DNA of 64,000 nucleotides from Reticulitermes lucifugus (GCA_026260175.1 JAKCWW010001899.1:1-64000), one strand, 5' to 3'; shown: positions 1 to 9,735, counted from the first letter of the stretch. Notes: generated from the sequence alone by a model not told the origin. Program-made: numbers and translations.

Positions 1-244
1 ACTTTCGCAACGTGTACACTCCCAGCCTGCCTGGCACTGACTGTCCTCTGAGTCACCGCAATAGAGGCAGACGGGCCGCGGGCAGCCGACGAGAAGCATA
101 CGTGTCTGTCCCGTCATGTACTCGTATGTGTCCTGTCTATCCCGTAATGGACGTTCCTTGCTTGTCCCTCAAAATTTACGTTATTATTATGATTCACTTA
201 ATATAAATTTATGTTGCTATGAAAAAAGCTCCTAGATTTATTGA

Positions 245-338
245 ATTTCGGGTCCCGCCTGCGGTTGCCTTGGCAGGGCCAGACCAAATGATTTCGCGGG
301 CCTTATACGGCCCGCGGGCCGGACGTTCCCCACCCCTG
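245..338 (-). mobile_element. hAT-like MITE end (GGCCCGCGGGCC type)
   Basis: The stretch ends in ccacccctg. Read on the minus strand it begins CAGGGGTGGGGAACG and runs into a GGCCCGCGGGCC block. That start and block are typical of the widespread non-autonomous hAT families whose ends begin CAGGGGT/CAGTGGT. The other end is not identified, so only one terminus is called. The family assignment is from general knowledge of hAT ends. Confidence 0.42.
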
Positions 339-479
339 CTTTAGAGGCTTGCTTAAAATGGGCGCCTATTTAAAGAAACCCTCTTCTTCTACGTTTTCAT
401 AAAAAGAGTAATTTTTGTTGCCGAAAAGTCATTAGTTATTGACAAGTAGCAATGAGGAATGAGAGGACACATTGTTTTG

Positions 480-665
480 TTTAACCCTAACCACGTTGAC
501 AGCTATACGCACCACCTTCTGTAACATTAAAGAACTCTGCATTTTGCACACGCAGTGAATTTATGTGTTTCAGAGGATGCTTATAATAAATACCGATTAC
601 TTTAATAACACCATTAACCAGTTAGTCTTCATAATGGAAACGGACCATGTTCTTTGTGAAGCAGA
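480..665 (-). repeat. Unclassified interspersed repeat, copy 1
   Basis: This segment shares words with four other places in the window: 'caccttctgtaacattaa', 'ctctgcattttgcacac', 'tttatgtgtttc' and 'cataatggaaacgga'. The others are near 20150-20330, 23650-23780, and, in the opposite orientation, 24090-24160 and 33805-33865. No coding potential or terminal structure is visible. The family is not recognised. Confidence 0.5.
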
Positions 666-714
666 AATGCAATTGTATAGGTATACATACACAGACATAA
701 AGCAAAGGAAAATT

Positions 715-970
715 TGTTCGTGCGCATGTCATGAAGCCATATAGGGAGAGCAGAGGCATAGCTCCACTTACTCTTAACTTCGGCACTATATGGAGATGAG
801 TGGCCAACTTCACATCCCAGCTGCTTTACCTCCAGGGAAAGAACCCCGGTACCCATTCAATAGGAGGCTGGATGGACCCCAGAGCCAGTCTGGACGTTTT
901 GGAGAAGAGAAAAATATCTTGCCCGTGACGAGAATCGAATCCCGGATCGTATAACCCGTAGCTTATTTAA
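715..970 (-). mobile_element. tRNA-derived SINE, family C
   Basis: On the minus strand the order is a tRNA-like head with a B-box-like ggattcgattctcg, then a body with 'gggtaccggggttctttccc' and 'ctgggatgtgaagttggcc', ending near 'cctctgctctccctatatgg'. The same head and body order is seen at 54459-54655 (plus) and 28912-29075 (minus). It lies downstream of exon 3 of the zinc-finger gene, so it is probably intronic. Two minus-strand open frames here are parts of the SINE and not genes. Confidence 0.72.
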
Positions 971-1150
971 GGCGGGCATTCATGTAAATTATATGTAGTT
1001 AATTCGTTTAGATGGACGCCCGACTTCAAAGGGTTAAACACAAATACATCCAGCCTAGAAGGACAGAAACTTTAAGCGATATAGGCCTATCGGTGCCTAA
1101 TACACTCGTAGTAATGGTTAAAAGAAACAAATTCCTGAAGAACTACTTAC

Positions 1151-1636
1151 TGTTCCGGAATTCAATCTTCTTCTCTTGCTGCGGGCCCACAGGTCGCTAT
1201 TGAGGTAGGCCTCGGTACGTTTCACTGTCCTCTTTTCAGTTCTCCTGTCGTTCAATTCCTCCTGCGCCCTAACTGGGCTTTCTTCCAGCTCTTGTTCCTG
1301 TACAGTTCTCTTGAAATGCAGTTCGGACAACAAATGCCTTTCGTACAGCGTCCTGGAGCTGAGTCGCCTATTACATGGCCCACACCAGTACTGGATAGTA
1401 CTCCCCGACTTCCGAAGGGGTGGAATCAGCAACATATTATCCATACTGCCACCCCGCGTGCTATCACCATCATCCAGGCGAACCTGCTTACCCGGCACCC
1501 ATTTGCCACTTGTGTGACCTGGAGGAGGTACTCGTGGGATTGTCGTATTGGTAATTCTCGTGGCATTAGAGTCGCTTCCTCCGTTGTTATCTTGAAGCAT
1601 ATCGTCTTCTTCATCTGAATTTGTGCCACGGCAAAC
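1151..1636 (-). CDS. Zinc-finger protein, exon 3 (U1-like C2H2 finger)
   Basis: This is the third coding exon of the minus-strand zinc-finger gene, 162 codons, phase 0 at both ends. The acceptor reads ttatttacag|GTTTGC and the donor GGAACA|gtaagt. It joins in frame to exon 2, whose last residues are HAQQ. Encoded residues are about 290-451. An acidic start (NSDEEDD) is followed by the motif HTSGKWVPG (about 330-338). A zinc finger with C374-x2-C377-x12-H390-x5-H396 (YWCGPCNRR...) comes next; the H-x5-H spacing is that of U1-like/matrin-type fingers, which often bind RNA or structured nucleic acid. A charged Glu/Arg-rich segment and a basic SKRRRL stretch near the end (possible nuclear signal) complete the exon. 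Coding continues into an exon left of the window; no matching exon was found in 1-1150. The exact orthologue is not recognised. Confidence 0.85.
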
Positions 1637-1796
1637 CTGTAAATAATTGTTGAATAGGGCCAAAATTATGGTTTCTCTTTCGACTCTTTGTAGAGGTTTT
1701 CTAACCCCCTTTTGACCTAATTTCTTTTGTATGGAATGCAGAAATACGCTGTTAAAAATTTATTAACACCAACAAATGTACGTAGTAAATACATAC

Positions 1797-1900
1797 ACAA
1801 GAACTTCGCATCCCTCCACATGTTACAACATCACACACTAAAAAGTCAAAACACACTAGTGTGTGATGTTTTAACATGTGTGTGGATGGGAAGTTCTTGT
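1797..1900. repeat. Long hairpin (about 41-bp arms)
   Basis: The left arm (1797-1839, starting acaagaacttcgcatccc) and right arm (1856-1900, ending gatgggaagttcttgt) are near-perfect inverted copies separated by about 16 bases. The hairpin sits 14 bases upstream of the hammerhead-like motif at 1914. It is internal to the inverted-repeat element 1757-2337. Confidence 0.8.
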
Positions 1901-1913
1901 TTACCTTTGTTTG

Positions 1914-1958
1914 AACGCCCTGATGATGACAAAGACCTGTCGAAAATATGTAGGGGTT
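1914..1958 (+). ncRNA. Hammerhead-like ribozyme motif, degenerate
   Basis: The order seen is AACGCC (stem I, 1914-1919), CTGATGA (1920-1926), T, GACA...TGTC (stem II, 1928-1931 with 1938-1941), GAAA (1942-1945), ATATGTA and GGGGTT, which pairs with AACGCC at five of six positions. The core bases match the hammerhead consensus CUGANGA...GAAA. One extra T lies between the core and stem II, and the stem III region is irregular, so activity is uncertain. Confidence 0.45.
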
Positions 1959-1981
1959 TCTAATACACGCTGTATATGTAT

Positions 1982-2264
1982 ATTTTTTTTGTGGTGAAGG
2001 GCCCCGCAGCAGATGCTACGGACGCACCGCAGCCTAGAGGCTTATTGTGCAACAATGTGATGAAGATGATTAGTTGTTTCGTTTTTCCAAGTAATGGAGC
2101 ACCGGTAGAATGAAATTGAGGGGGGAAAACCGAAGTACTCGGGGAATAACCTGTCCCAGTGCCATTTTGTCCACCACAAATCCCACATGGACTGACCCGT
2201 GATCGAACCCGGTCCTCCGCGATGGGAGGCCGGCGACTAACAGCCTGAGCCATGGTACGGCCCA
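1982..2264 (-). mobile_element. tRNA-derived SINE, family A, nested insertion
   Basis: On the minus strand the head is GGGCCGTACCATGGCTCAGGC, followed by a B-box GGTTCGATC, a body with 'gtactcggttttcccc' and 'ggtgctccattact', and an A-rich 3' end after 'gcggggccc'. Target-site duplications tgtatatgtat flank it (1971-1981 and 2265-2275). The flanks show it jumped into the older inverted-repeat element 1757-2337. Other copies are at 25795-26083, 52421-52680 and 55120-55400. Confidence 0.85.
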
Positions 2265-2884
2265 TGTATATGTATTTACTATGTGTATTCGTTGGTGTTA
2301 ATAAGTTTATGACAAGATGCATAGTCTACATAATATAAAATGCGCTGTTAAATCGCAGTGTTTGTGTATGTGTGACAATCTGACATTTTCTAACATCTGA
2401 ACAAATTGACTTACATGAAATCTGGTAGAATGTCGCATCTTCAGAGGCCACCATAACCTTGAACATTTCACTTTCCTGCTATTAATAAAGCCCAAACGTC
2501 AGATACGCAAACTTCTGAGAAGTGGACTACACTAAAGCCACTTAATACAGGACTCTGAAATTCTGTGTGGTAAAAGAACTTGCTGTTAAGGTAATATGTC
2601 GTAGAGAGAAAAATTATAAGATAGCGACCACTGTTAGTATATAATTATTTTCTAATTTTGTGATAAAGCTAATTAACCATTGCGGGAAGAAATGTAAAGT
2701 TTAGTATGGAGACAGACAATCTACGTCATTGTAATTTGTAGGCGAAACTTATTGTTGTATGTTTTAAAGATTACTAATATTACGATAGGGATAACAGGTT
2801 TTTGAGATTAGCTATATCTGACAATTTGGAGAGCAATTCTTTGTTATGGACATCACGCAGAGTCAAAGATTAGACTGTGAAAGT

Positions 2885-3030
2885 ATTCTTCTTGGACTAC
2901 CCTGAAGATGGAGGCAGCAATCTCTTCCGAAATGTCGGCAACAAATTACCAATCAACACAGCGCAATATCCCCAGAACACTTAGATCTTCAACAGTAACG
3001 CTGTGAAAACCTCACATCACACGTTACAAA
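2885..3030 (+). repeat. Inverted-repeat family (GAAACGTCGG type), partial copy
   Basis: The segment holds 'ccctgaagatggaggcagc', 'ccgaaatgtcggcaac', 'ccagaacacttagatcttc' and 'gctgtgaaaacctcac'. It is the right arm of a family seen about ten times in the window. It lies in intron 2 of the zinc-finger gene. Its centre has a hammerhead-like layout: TACC, CTGAAGA, T, GGAGG...CTTCC, GAAA, TGTC, GGCA at 2898-2940. Confidence 0.68.
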
Positions 3031-3257
3031 AGTATTTACAAATATATTTATGTTTGAAAAGTAGGCATATAAATAAGAAGATTCGCTTGGAATTACTGAT
3101 AGAGCCCATAATTCTTATGACACCGAACTTCGAACACGGAACCTATAACATTAATACTAAATACTGTACCGTGATGTCCGATGAGAAAGCAATACAGTAG
3201 GAATAGGTTACTGTTCGTTAAAATTTCATACCCATAGGACGTGAACAAGTGACTTAC

Positions 3258-4057
3258 CTGCTGTGCGTGTATATCTGCCGAATTTGGCAAAGTCGGCCTC
3301 CATTTTCCTCCAGTGAAACTTGGCGGGGGGTCGACCGTCACAGCAGGACTTCTTGCGCACTCTACAAGAAGTAGACTCCACCCTCCAGTGTTAGTCCCTC
3401 GATATTCTTCAGCATGTGTTGAAGAAGACGATGTCCTTGTCCAAGACGGTGATGATCCTCTCGTCATCAAGTCTCCAGGCTTCCACTTGCCTCCAGTATG
3501 TGATCTCGGTGGACAACCATCATCTTCTTCATCCTCATCGTCCTCTTCATATTCTTCATTAGATTCTTCTTCACATGCTGAATCTTCGAGGTCGCTTCTC
3601 TCCACACTCGCCTGCAAGATGTTTTCTCGACTCTCCGTCTTCATGAGACATGTGCTTGTGGCATTATCAGTGTCAGCTGGTGGTGAAAAGAGTTCTGAGG
3701 AAACACTCCCAAGAAGTTCACTGTCACTTTTCTGTTGACTTGTGAACGGGGTGTCACGTGAAGAAGTACTGGCCATAATCGCTGCCGAAGCCCTGCTTCT
3801 TGTTACCACACCACAAGGGTTCTTGGTGGAACTTCCCGGGGAAGTTCCTGTAGTTTTCTTAGCACTGCTTTGGAGTTCCAAGGAAGAAAAGAAGTCATCT
3901 GCTTTGAGATTGGGGTCATTTTCTATATGTGCTGGAGGAATGGTACCATTCTTTGAAACGGATATGATCTCTGCTTTGTCAGGATGATGGAGAGGACGAT
4001 TGCTAGAACTACTTGCGGCGCAACCGGATTTCCGGTGTTTCACGTAGTTGTCCAAAC
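3258..4057 (-). CDS. Zinc-finger protein, exon 2 (C2HC half-finger, acidic tract, TGGKW motifs)
   Basis: This is the main exon of the minus-strand zinc-finger gene in the window, 800 bases. The acceptor is gacattgcag|GTTTGG and the donor GCACAGCAG|gtaagt. It starts with the last two bases of a codon begun in exon 1 (G|GT, Gly23) and ends in phase 0. Residues 24-35 (LDNYVKHRKSGC) give the H30-x4-C35 half of a C2HC finger. A Ser/Thr-rich, low-complexity region follows, then a strongly acidic tract (about residues 185-203, mostly Glu/Asp). The motif HTGGKWKPG lies at about 209-217 and FTGGKWRP at about 270-277; a third copy is in exon 3. Such acidic, disordered composition suits a nuclear regulatory protein. 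Introns on both sides are about 1.6 kb. The matching phases with the neighbouring exons are the best evidence that this is real. The orthologue is not named here because I do not recognise it with certainty. Confidence 0.87.
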
Positions 4058-4284
4058 CTGCAATGTCATACACGTAAATATTAACACTTAAAACTTACTC
4101 CTGTGCCTAGGCACCAAACCACAAACAGGTACTGATGGATTGGAGGTACATCGTGCATTTTTAACCTTGGTTTATGCGACTTTACACCAAGGAAAATAAT
4201 ACCTACAACTAACTCATCCTTTGGATATGCAGTTAAGTGATTCTCCGACCTACTGTCAAAATGGCAGCAAAGAGAATCATTATA

Positions 4285-4352
4285 GTCCTACCATGAATCC
4301 AAACCTGGTCGCTCAGCCCGTAGCCAGTTACTTTATCCATTGAGCTATAGTT
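4285..4352 (-). mobile_element. tRNA-like SINE head, fragment
   Basis: On the minus strand the sequence reads tatagctcaatggataaagt (A-box-like), 'ggctacgggctgagcgacc' and ggtttggattc (B-box-like), the order of a tRNA-related SINE head. The body is not clear. 'Ctacgggct' is shared with family C heads. It is in intron 1 of the zinc-finger gene. Confidence 0.42.
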
Positions 4353-4639
4353 TTTTTTTACATACGCGAACTAACAGCGAAAAAAAGCACAGATTACACA
4401 ATAATTACAGTTAAGAAACGAAGTAGCAACACATAAATTAAGAAAATTTAAGATAGTGTACTGTATATTTACAGGACATTTCGGATGTGGGTCTTATTCC
4501 TCTATTCAGGTGACTTCTTACAATTATAATGAGAGATCTATTTTTGGCATTAGTAGCATCAGACGAGACTGAACTCGAAACCTTTTAACTGCTAATCTTT
4601 ATTGTCATCCCCTATCGGAACAGAAAACAATGTTTAGGT

Positions 4640-5032
4640 GGGCATAATGAGGCTCTGTATGATCTGTACTCCTCACCAAATATTATTCGGGTGATCAAAT
4701 CAAGAAGAATGAGATGGGCGGGGAATGTGGCACATTTGGGGGAAAGGAGAGTTGCATACAGGGTTTTGGTGTGGAAACCTTAGGGAAAGAGACCACTTTG
4801 GAAGACCTAGGCATAGATGGGAAGATAACATTAAAATGTGTCTTCATGAAGTGGGATGGTGGGACATGGACTGGATTGATCTGGCTCAGGATAAGGACAG
4901 GTGGCGGGCTGTTGTGAATGCGGTAATGAACCTTCGGGTTCCATAAAATGTGGAGAATTTCCTGGCTAGCTGAGGACCTACTAGCTTCTCAAGAAGGACG
5001 CTGCTGCATGGAGTTAGTTAGTTAGTTAGTTT
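4640..5032 (+). mobile_element. LINE (non-LTR retrotransposon) 3' end
   Basis: The translation in shifting frames resembles the C-terminal tail of an insect LINE reverse transcriptase: [20 protein letters not shown], then [19 protein letters not shown] and [20 protein letters not shown], ending NLRVP and a stop (frame of 4725-4946). A 3' untranslated part ends in 'gctgctgcatggagttag' and a run of GTTA units (about 5008-5032), a simple-repeat tail as some LINE clades have. The copy is 5'-truncated and frameshifted at least twice, hence dead. It lies in intron 1 of the zinc-finger gene. The exact LINE clade was not determined. Confidence 0.82.
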
Positions 5033-5089
5033 AGGAAGGAGGAAGTAAGAGAAGGCTGGAGAAGTTCACAAAATAAAGAACTCCTTAGG

Positions 5090-5340
5090 CGCCAATGAAG
5101 GTTCTCACAGCAATGTTGCTTAGGACACAAGTCTTCTGGGATGTGATGAACATTTGGGTGAGTGGTTCCCGACATTCCGAAGGACATGCAGCCTTCTTCT
5201 TCAGGATCAAGCGGGCGAGATTGTCCAAGATTCTTCTTGGACTGCTTGACCCTGAAAATTAAGGTAGAGAGGTCCTTTCAAACGTCGGGAACCACTCACC
5301 TAGAGGCACTGCGTCACATTCCATAAGAAATGAATCCCCA
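5090..5340. repeat. Inverted-repeat family (GAAACGTCGG type), full copy with both arms
   Basis: The left arm (ggttctcacagcaatgttgc, 'gtcttctgggatgtgatg', 'gtgagtggttcccgacattc') is mirrored by a right arm ('aaacgtcgggaaccactcac', 'gcgtcacattccataag'). The centre holds another small hairpin around 'agattcttcttggact'. The whole copy could fold back on itself. It is intronic to the zinc-finger gene. Confidence 0.7.
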
Positions 5341-5439
5341 GGAACTCCGTAATTAAGTCAGTGCGGATGAGATGTCTTGTACTGGCAGCACGCACAGGAA
5401 ACGTAAATAATGCCTACACACACATTTAGTCACAGAACG

Positions 5440-5505
5440 CCAACGGAAGGGACTATAGAGGAGACCTAGGTATAGAGGACAGTTTGATGTTAAAATGTAG
5501 GCCTA
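5440..5505 (+). mobile_element. LINE 3' fragment
   Basis: A short piece, 'ggaagggactatagaggaga' followed by 'cctaggtatagaggacag' and 'atgttaaaatgta', matches the [13 protein letters not shown] part of the LINE at 4640-5032. It is degenerate and shows no tail. Confidence 0.42.
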
Positions 5506-5692
5506 TCTTAGGGGAATAGGATTTGAGGACGAGGGTTAGGTTTTCAATTATTCAGAATAAAGTCCAGTGCTAGACTTCTGAAAATGAGATAATTTTCGGA
5601 TTCCAAAATAACTACGATCTTTGAACTTATCACAATGCAGTTAATTGGTGTTACAACGCTGTTGCGGCAGACACTTAATATGATGTATGTAC

Positions 5693-5773
5693 CAGCAATA
5701 GTTGTCCTGCACTTGAGGCAGATGTGCGTGTCATCATCGATGTCTGGATCGGGATCCATCTGTTTCCCTCACG
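5693..5773 (-). CDS. Zinc-finger protein, exon 1 with start codon
   Basis: The acceptor is strong (ttcctctttctttgcag|CGTGAGG), then 14 bases of 5' leader, then ATG at 5759 (on the minus strand). The leader has an in-frame TGA, so this ATG is the start. The coding part is 5693-5759: MDPDPDIDDDTHICLKCRTTIA plus one base, with donor GCTG|gtacat. The added G completes a glycine with exon 2, giving C14-x2-C17-x12-H30-x4-C35, a C2HC finger split by the intron. An acidic Asp-rich N-terminus precedes it. Because an acceptor comes before the leader, at least one noncoding exon must lie further right; candidates are the CpG-rich stretches near 9.5 and 14.2 kb. Confidence 0.8.
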
Positions 5774-7424
5774 CTGCAAAGAAAGAGGAAATACATATGT
5801 TATTATTATTGCAGTAGAATAATCGCTGCTAGATTCGGAGTGTGTGTTCGTCGCTCAGATCAGGAGAACAAGGCTCTACACCATAATATATAAACTTATG
5901 CATATTATACGTAATCGATATTTTGAAAGGCAAAAGTAAACAGCTGGATTTTTTTAAATCTGTTTTTCTCGTCGTGGTCTTATGTATACCGCAATACGGC
6001 ATTTCCCCTGTAATAAGTAAGCCTACTGCTTCTGCTGTAATGAAGGATCGTGCAGGAATGGCCGAGATTAACTTGGAATGAGGCCCTCGTGTCCCGATGT
6101 GACGATGATATATTGGCCAAGTACAAGGGAGACGTGGCCCAGTCATATAGTCTTGAGGCTTGCCTCCCTCTGCCTGTGAAATATCGCATACAGACACGCA
6201 AAGCAACTCACAGACAGACTAAAGTGGACGTGCAAAACGAATATTTACTGGCTTTATACTTGCAGTATGTGTATATATACATATAACCTGCAACATACTC
6301 AAGTAAGTATGAGAGACAGAATGGCGCAGTGATTTCAAAAATAAATAAAATAGTGTTTATTTAGGTCAAAGGTACGAGTACAAAAATGACCATGTTGCCA
6401 TGCTAATGGTATTGCTACTGCTTCCGTTTCCTGATATGAAGTAAGTTGTAAATCTAGTCCCATTCGAATTCCTGGTGAATATCAGTAAGACACTGGCACG
6501 ATACTTCATACGAGGAGTTCTACGTATGTTCCTCACACAATAAAGAGCTTCAAAATTTGTACACATAACTAACATAATTAGCGTTATTAGATGACACGGG
6601 ACACGTAGCACGCACGCTGAGATAAATTATACATATTTGTATAATATAACTGTATTCGTAATGCCGCAAAGGAGGAGAGAAATTTAAAGACCTAATCATG
6701 CCTGGTAGAAAAACAGGCAAGTAGCACAGATTAGAAGCAGTGATGGGCTTTTATGAACATGAAAGTGGACTTCCTGGTTTAAAAATTGAGAACATTCAGT
6801 GACCGTCTAAGCACATCTAAAGTTTTCAAGAAACACTTTGCGTGCTCCGTGGTTTTTATTTCCGTACACTATTCTTGGAATCATTGTATTAAAGAGAAGG
6901 TTGGGGCAGGATCTAAAGCACGTATGAAAAAACAGTAAGTGCATAAAAGGACACAAAGGAATAAAGATCTTCAGAAACGAAGGTGTAAATGTCTCAATAG
7001 TCACACAACATGGACCACTGTCTTAAATAGGTCCCACATGTGTTTTGTGGTTGAGAACTGCATTGAACAGAATCAGGGTAAGGTCTCTGGGACTTTTTGT
7101 GATATATGATATATAATTTGGGTTTTAAAGAAACTGAAATTCTGTGCCTCGTAAAGTATATCACTTGCTCCCTCCAACATAGCAGTAGTCCGTTAGTGTT
7201 ATTAATCGATTTAACGTCTTTAAATTAAGGACAGGTAATAGACGGGACATATTAACACCCACGGGAAAACCAAAAAATATATACTACACGATTATGCAGG
7301 AAAATTTCAAAGAAATAGACTACTCAACAGCCCTAGGCGTAAAAGGTAGGATAACAGGCTACTAAAGTTAATCTGAAATATGTAGGCCATGTTTATGTGA
7401 ACGGAATTTAACAGGCTCAGCATG
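5774..7424. other. Noncoding, no gene seen
   Basis: This is AT-rich sequence upstream of exon 1 of the zinc-finger gene. Open frames are short and overlap at random on both strands. No repeat shared with the rest of the window was recognised. It is likely the first intron (5' leader) of the zinc-finger gene. Confidence 0.5.
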
Positions 7425-7505
7425 GACTCCAACTAACTCCATGCAGCAGAGTACGTCTTGAGAAGCTAACAGTTCTTCAGCTAGTAAAGAAAGACAGAAG
7501 CTTTG
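7425..7505 (-). mobile_element. LINE 3' terminus
   Basis: On the minus strand it reads 'ctagctgaagaactgttagc', 'ttctcaagacgtactctgct' and 'gcatggagttagttgg', the 3' end of the same LINE family as 4640-5032. Only the 3' untranslated part is left. Confidence 0.66.
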
Positions 7506-9470
7506 TGAAATGTTTCGTAACATGGTAAGTTTTTACGATGAGGAGTTGTTAGCATCTCATCCAACCCCTAAGCTGGTGGACCACCCCTTGTCGGCTGTCC
7601 GCTACTGCATATTCAATAATTCGCAGCTACCCTCCATATTTTGAAGCCGTCCCATCCATCCGCAACCTGAGGACGTATCATGATAGCATTTTGTGTTTAA
7701 TGTTACGAACGGTCGTGTTCTATAAAGGCAGCGAATTTCTTGAGCATTATACCGTTAGTTATAACTGCTGAAGAAATATGCTGTGGCCTGGAGATTTTTT
7801 GTCAGTATTTGTGGAAGACGTCTCCTGAATGATCTCATATTTGTCATACTCTACCTCAAAATCATGTCTTTATCACTGACGTTATAGGCGGTTATTAACA
7901 TTAGTAATAGATACAATGTCGTTACATTCTAAGTTTCCGCCGTAACCACAGTCTGAATGCGGTATTACACGTCAGTTTTCATTTAAGGTATCAGAGAAAG
8001 GCATTGCAAATGGAAAGAGCAGAAATTATCACTTTATTGCAATTTGTTTCGAGTAAATATATATGCATATATTGCCTTGTTCATTATACATATGGAGAAA
8101 CAATTTTTCAAGGTGTGAAGAACATTCATAACCTCATAGTCTGTAATCATGATAGAATTGCTGTAGAGTATAAAACATATCTAATTAAGATTGCGCCCGC
8201 TAAGTCCTTAGGTCAGGACGATTACGAATTGAAAGTACAGCAAATCTTTGGGAGAAAGTTGCAGTACTTAGGAAATCTGTTCCTAAAACACCAACCTGCT
8301 CTTTTCCTTCAGTATCTCTTTCGATCTGCGAACTTTCTTCAAATTTTATGTTCGTATTTGTGTACAGACCTACAGTGTTGTGAAGAAAGTCGACAGAAAT
8401 TAATTTAAATCCAAAACACAAAAATGCAGGATAAGAAGAAAAATAAAACTGTACGCCTTTAAAAGTGTATGCTTTTCATTTGATGTTTTGAGAGGGAATG
8501 TAATTAGCCGTGTCGCACTGCATTCGAAATATTAGCCGCGTAGAGCATATAACTCCACGTACATGCAAACATTTATGATTCGGTCTGTACACGTCACAAG
8601 AAAAATGCATGGTCGAAGTGCAGCCGATAGCTTAGGGTCCTAGATAAACAGGCTCACAGAAGTTGCAACTCAATGCAGTGTTAGTTAGCTCTGGCAACAA
8701 AAGATTTGTGTCTGCAATAAATTCACCTGAAAGCTAATAAAGGATAGAAATTACAAGGAACTCATTTGAAAACTATCTGTGTTTCAAATTAGAAAGGTTT
8801 ATTTTGGTATTAACAACGTGCAACTTGGCCTTCTGTTATCAGACACTTAGTTGCGTTGTTCGTTTCTTGGTACTTCTTGCGTTTTTACTTACTTGATGGC
8901 TTCATCTGCCAGATTATGGTGTTCTGAGATACCACATCTTGTAGTCTAATTGGTGGTTAACAACGTCGTGGAGAAATACACTGACTCTGTATTAAGAGTT
9001 CTTCAGGTTTCAAGCCTCATTACGTAGGCAGTATATTTTCTCCGAAATATTAGTAACAACCAATAAGACTACACGTCACAAACCAGAGGATCAAAATCTG
9101 AACATATGTCGCTTTTAAAACCTCAAACGTTACATTTCACTAGGAGTCAGTTGTCTGTCTTCTTGTTTCGCTACTGGGTGAGTGTCGCGGACAAGTCAGC
9201 CATCCCGTCAATACGTTAGCAAGCCAATCTCTTAATCACCTGTTTAGTCATTCAGTCAGTCAGTTATTCAGTCGATAAATCATATAGCCAGGTAATCTGG
9301 TAACTGGAAACAATATTAGTGCCTTAGTTGATTACAAGTTAAATAGTCATTTGCTTAGGTAATTTTGTAGATCTGGATTTTAATTCCTATTCGATACAAG
9401 GTAGCCTGCCTTACAATTAAAGCTTGTGGTGTCCAAGTGAACATGCCACAAGACAACAGCTGTCCGTCAC
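7506..9470. other. Noncoding, no gene seen
   Basis: The longest open frame (8004-8408, plus, 134 codons) is AT-rich, has no recognisable domain and its opposite strand is also open, so it is not called. The stretch 7560-7680 ('catccgcaacctgaggacg') looks like a repeat known from other insects but could not be assigned. Confidence 0.45.
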
Positions 9471-9735
9471 TGTCGCATGTGCAGAAGCAAGCAGCGAGTG
9501 ACCGATCGATGTCGTAGCTCGTTATTCGGACGACACCCTCGCCTGTCTAAAGCCCATCACGAGCACGGAGCAGATATAGAACGGAATGCTTCGTCTCTGT
9601 CTTTAGGAAGGAGCTGTCTCTGTCGCATAGCGCGCTGCGACCCAAGTCGCCGCGACGTAAGTGATTATCGCGTCTACTGATTCTTATACCACGCGCCGAA
9701 AACCTGCACCGCCTAGCGGCCAGTATAAGAACAAA
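9470..9735. promoter_or_regulatory. CpG-rich island, candidate promoter or noncoding exon
   Basis: About 265 bases are rich in CG dinucleotides (for example gcgcgctgcga, gtcgccgcgacg, cacgcgccg), unlike the AT-rich flanks. On the plus strand a donor-like CGCGAC|gtaagtg lies at 9656/9657. Just upstream is a run of AGTC units (about 9250-9265). CpG islands are often unmethylated promoters. It could also serve the minus-strand zinc-finger gene, whose 5' leader must start somewhere to the right of 5773. Confidence 0.38.

Larger units (their letters stand above)
1757..2337 (+). mobile_element. Inverted-repeat element with hammerhead-like motif (Penelope-like/retrozyme candidate)
   Basis: The element is flanked by a 15-bp direct repeat with one mismatch (aaatacgctgttaaa at 1742-1756, aaatgcgctgttaaa at 2338-2352), a target-site duplication. 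Its two ends are inverted copies: ttattaacaccaacaaatg near 1760-1778 and cgttggtgttaataag near 2290-2305. Inside are a long hairpin (arms about 1797-1839 and 1856-1900), a hammerhead-like motif (1914-1958) and a SINE inserted later (1982-2264). No protein is encoded. A duplication of this length fits a retro-inserted element better than a DNA transposon with short fixed duplications. The link to Penelope-like elements is inference from the ribozyme-like motif. Confidence 0.55.

Noticed and set aside
1292-1618. Plus-strand open frame of 108 codons
   Set aside because: It is opposite exon 3, which has proper splice sites and a zinc finger on the minus strand.
3313-3738. Plus-strand open frame of 141 codons
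   Set aside because: It lies opposite exon 2 of the zinc-finger gene; its poly-Ser run mirrors the acidic Glu/Asp tract of the real protein.
8004-8408. Plus-strand open frame of 134 codons
   Set aside because: AT-rich, no recognisable domain, no repeat or homologue in the window, partly open on the other strand too; insufficient support for a gene.
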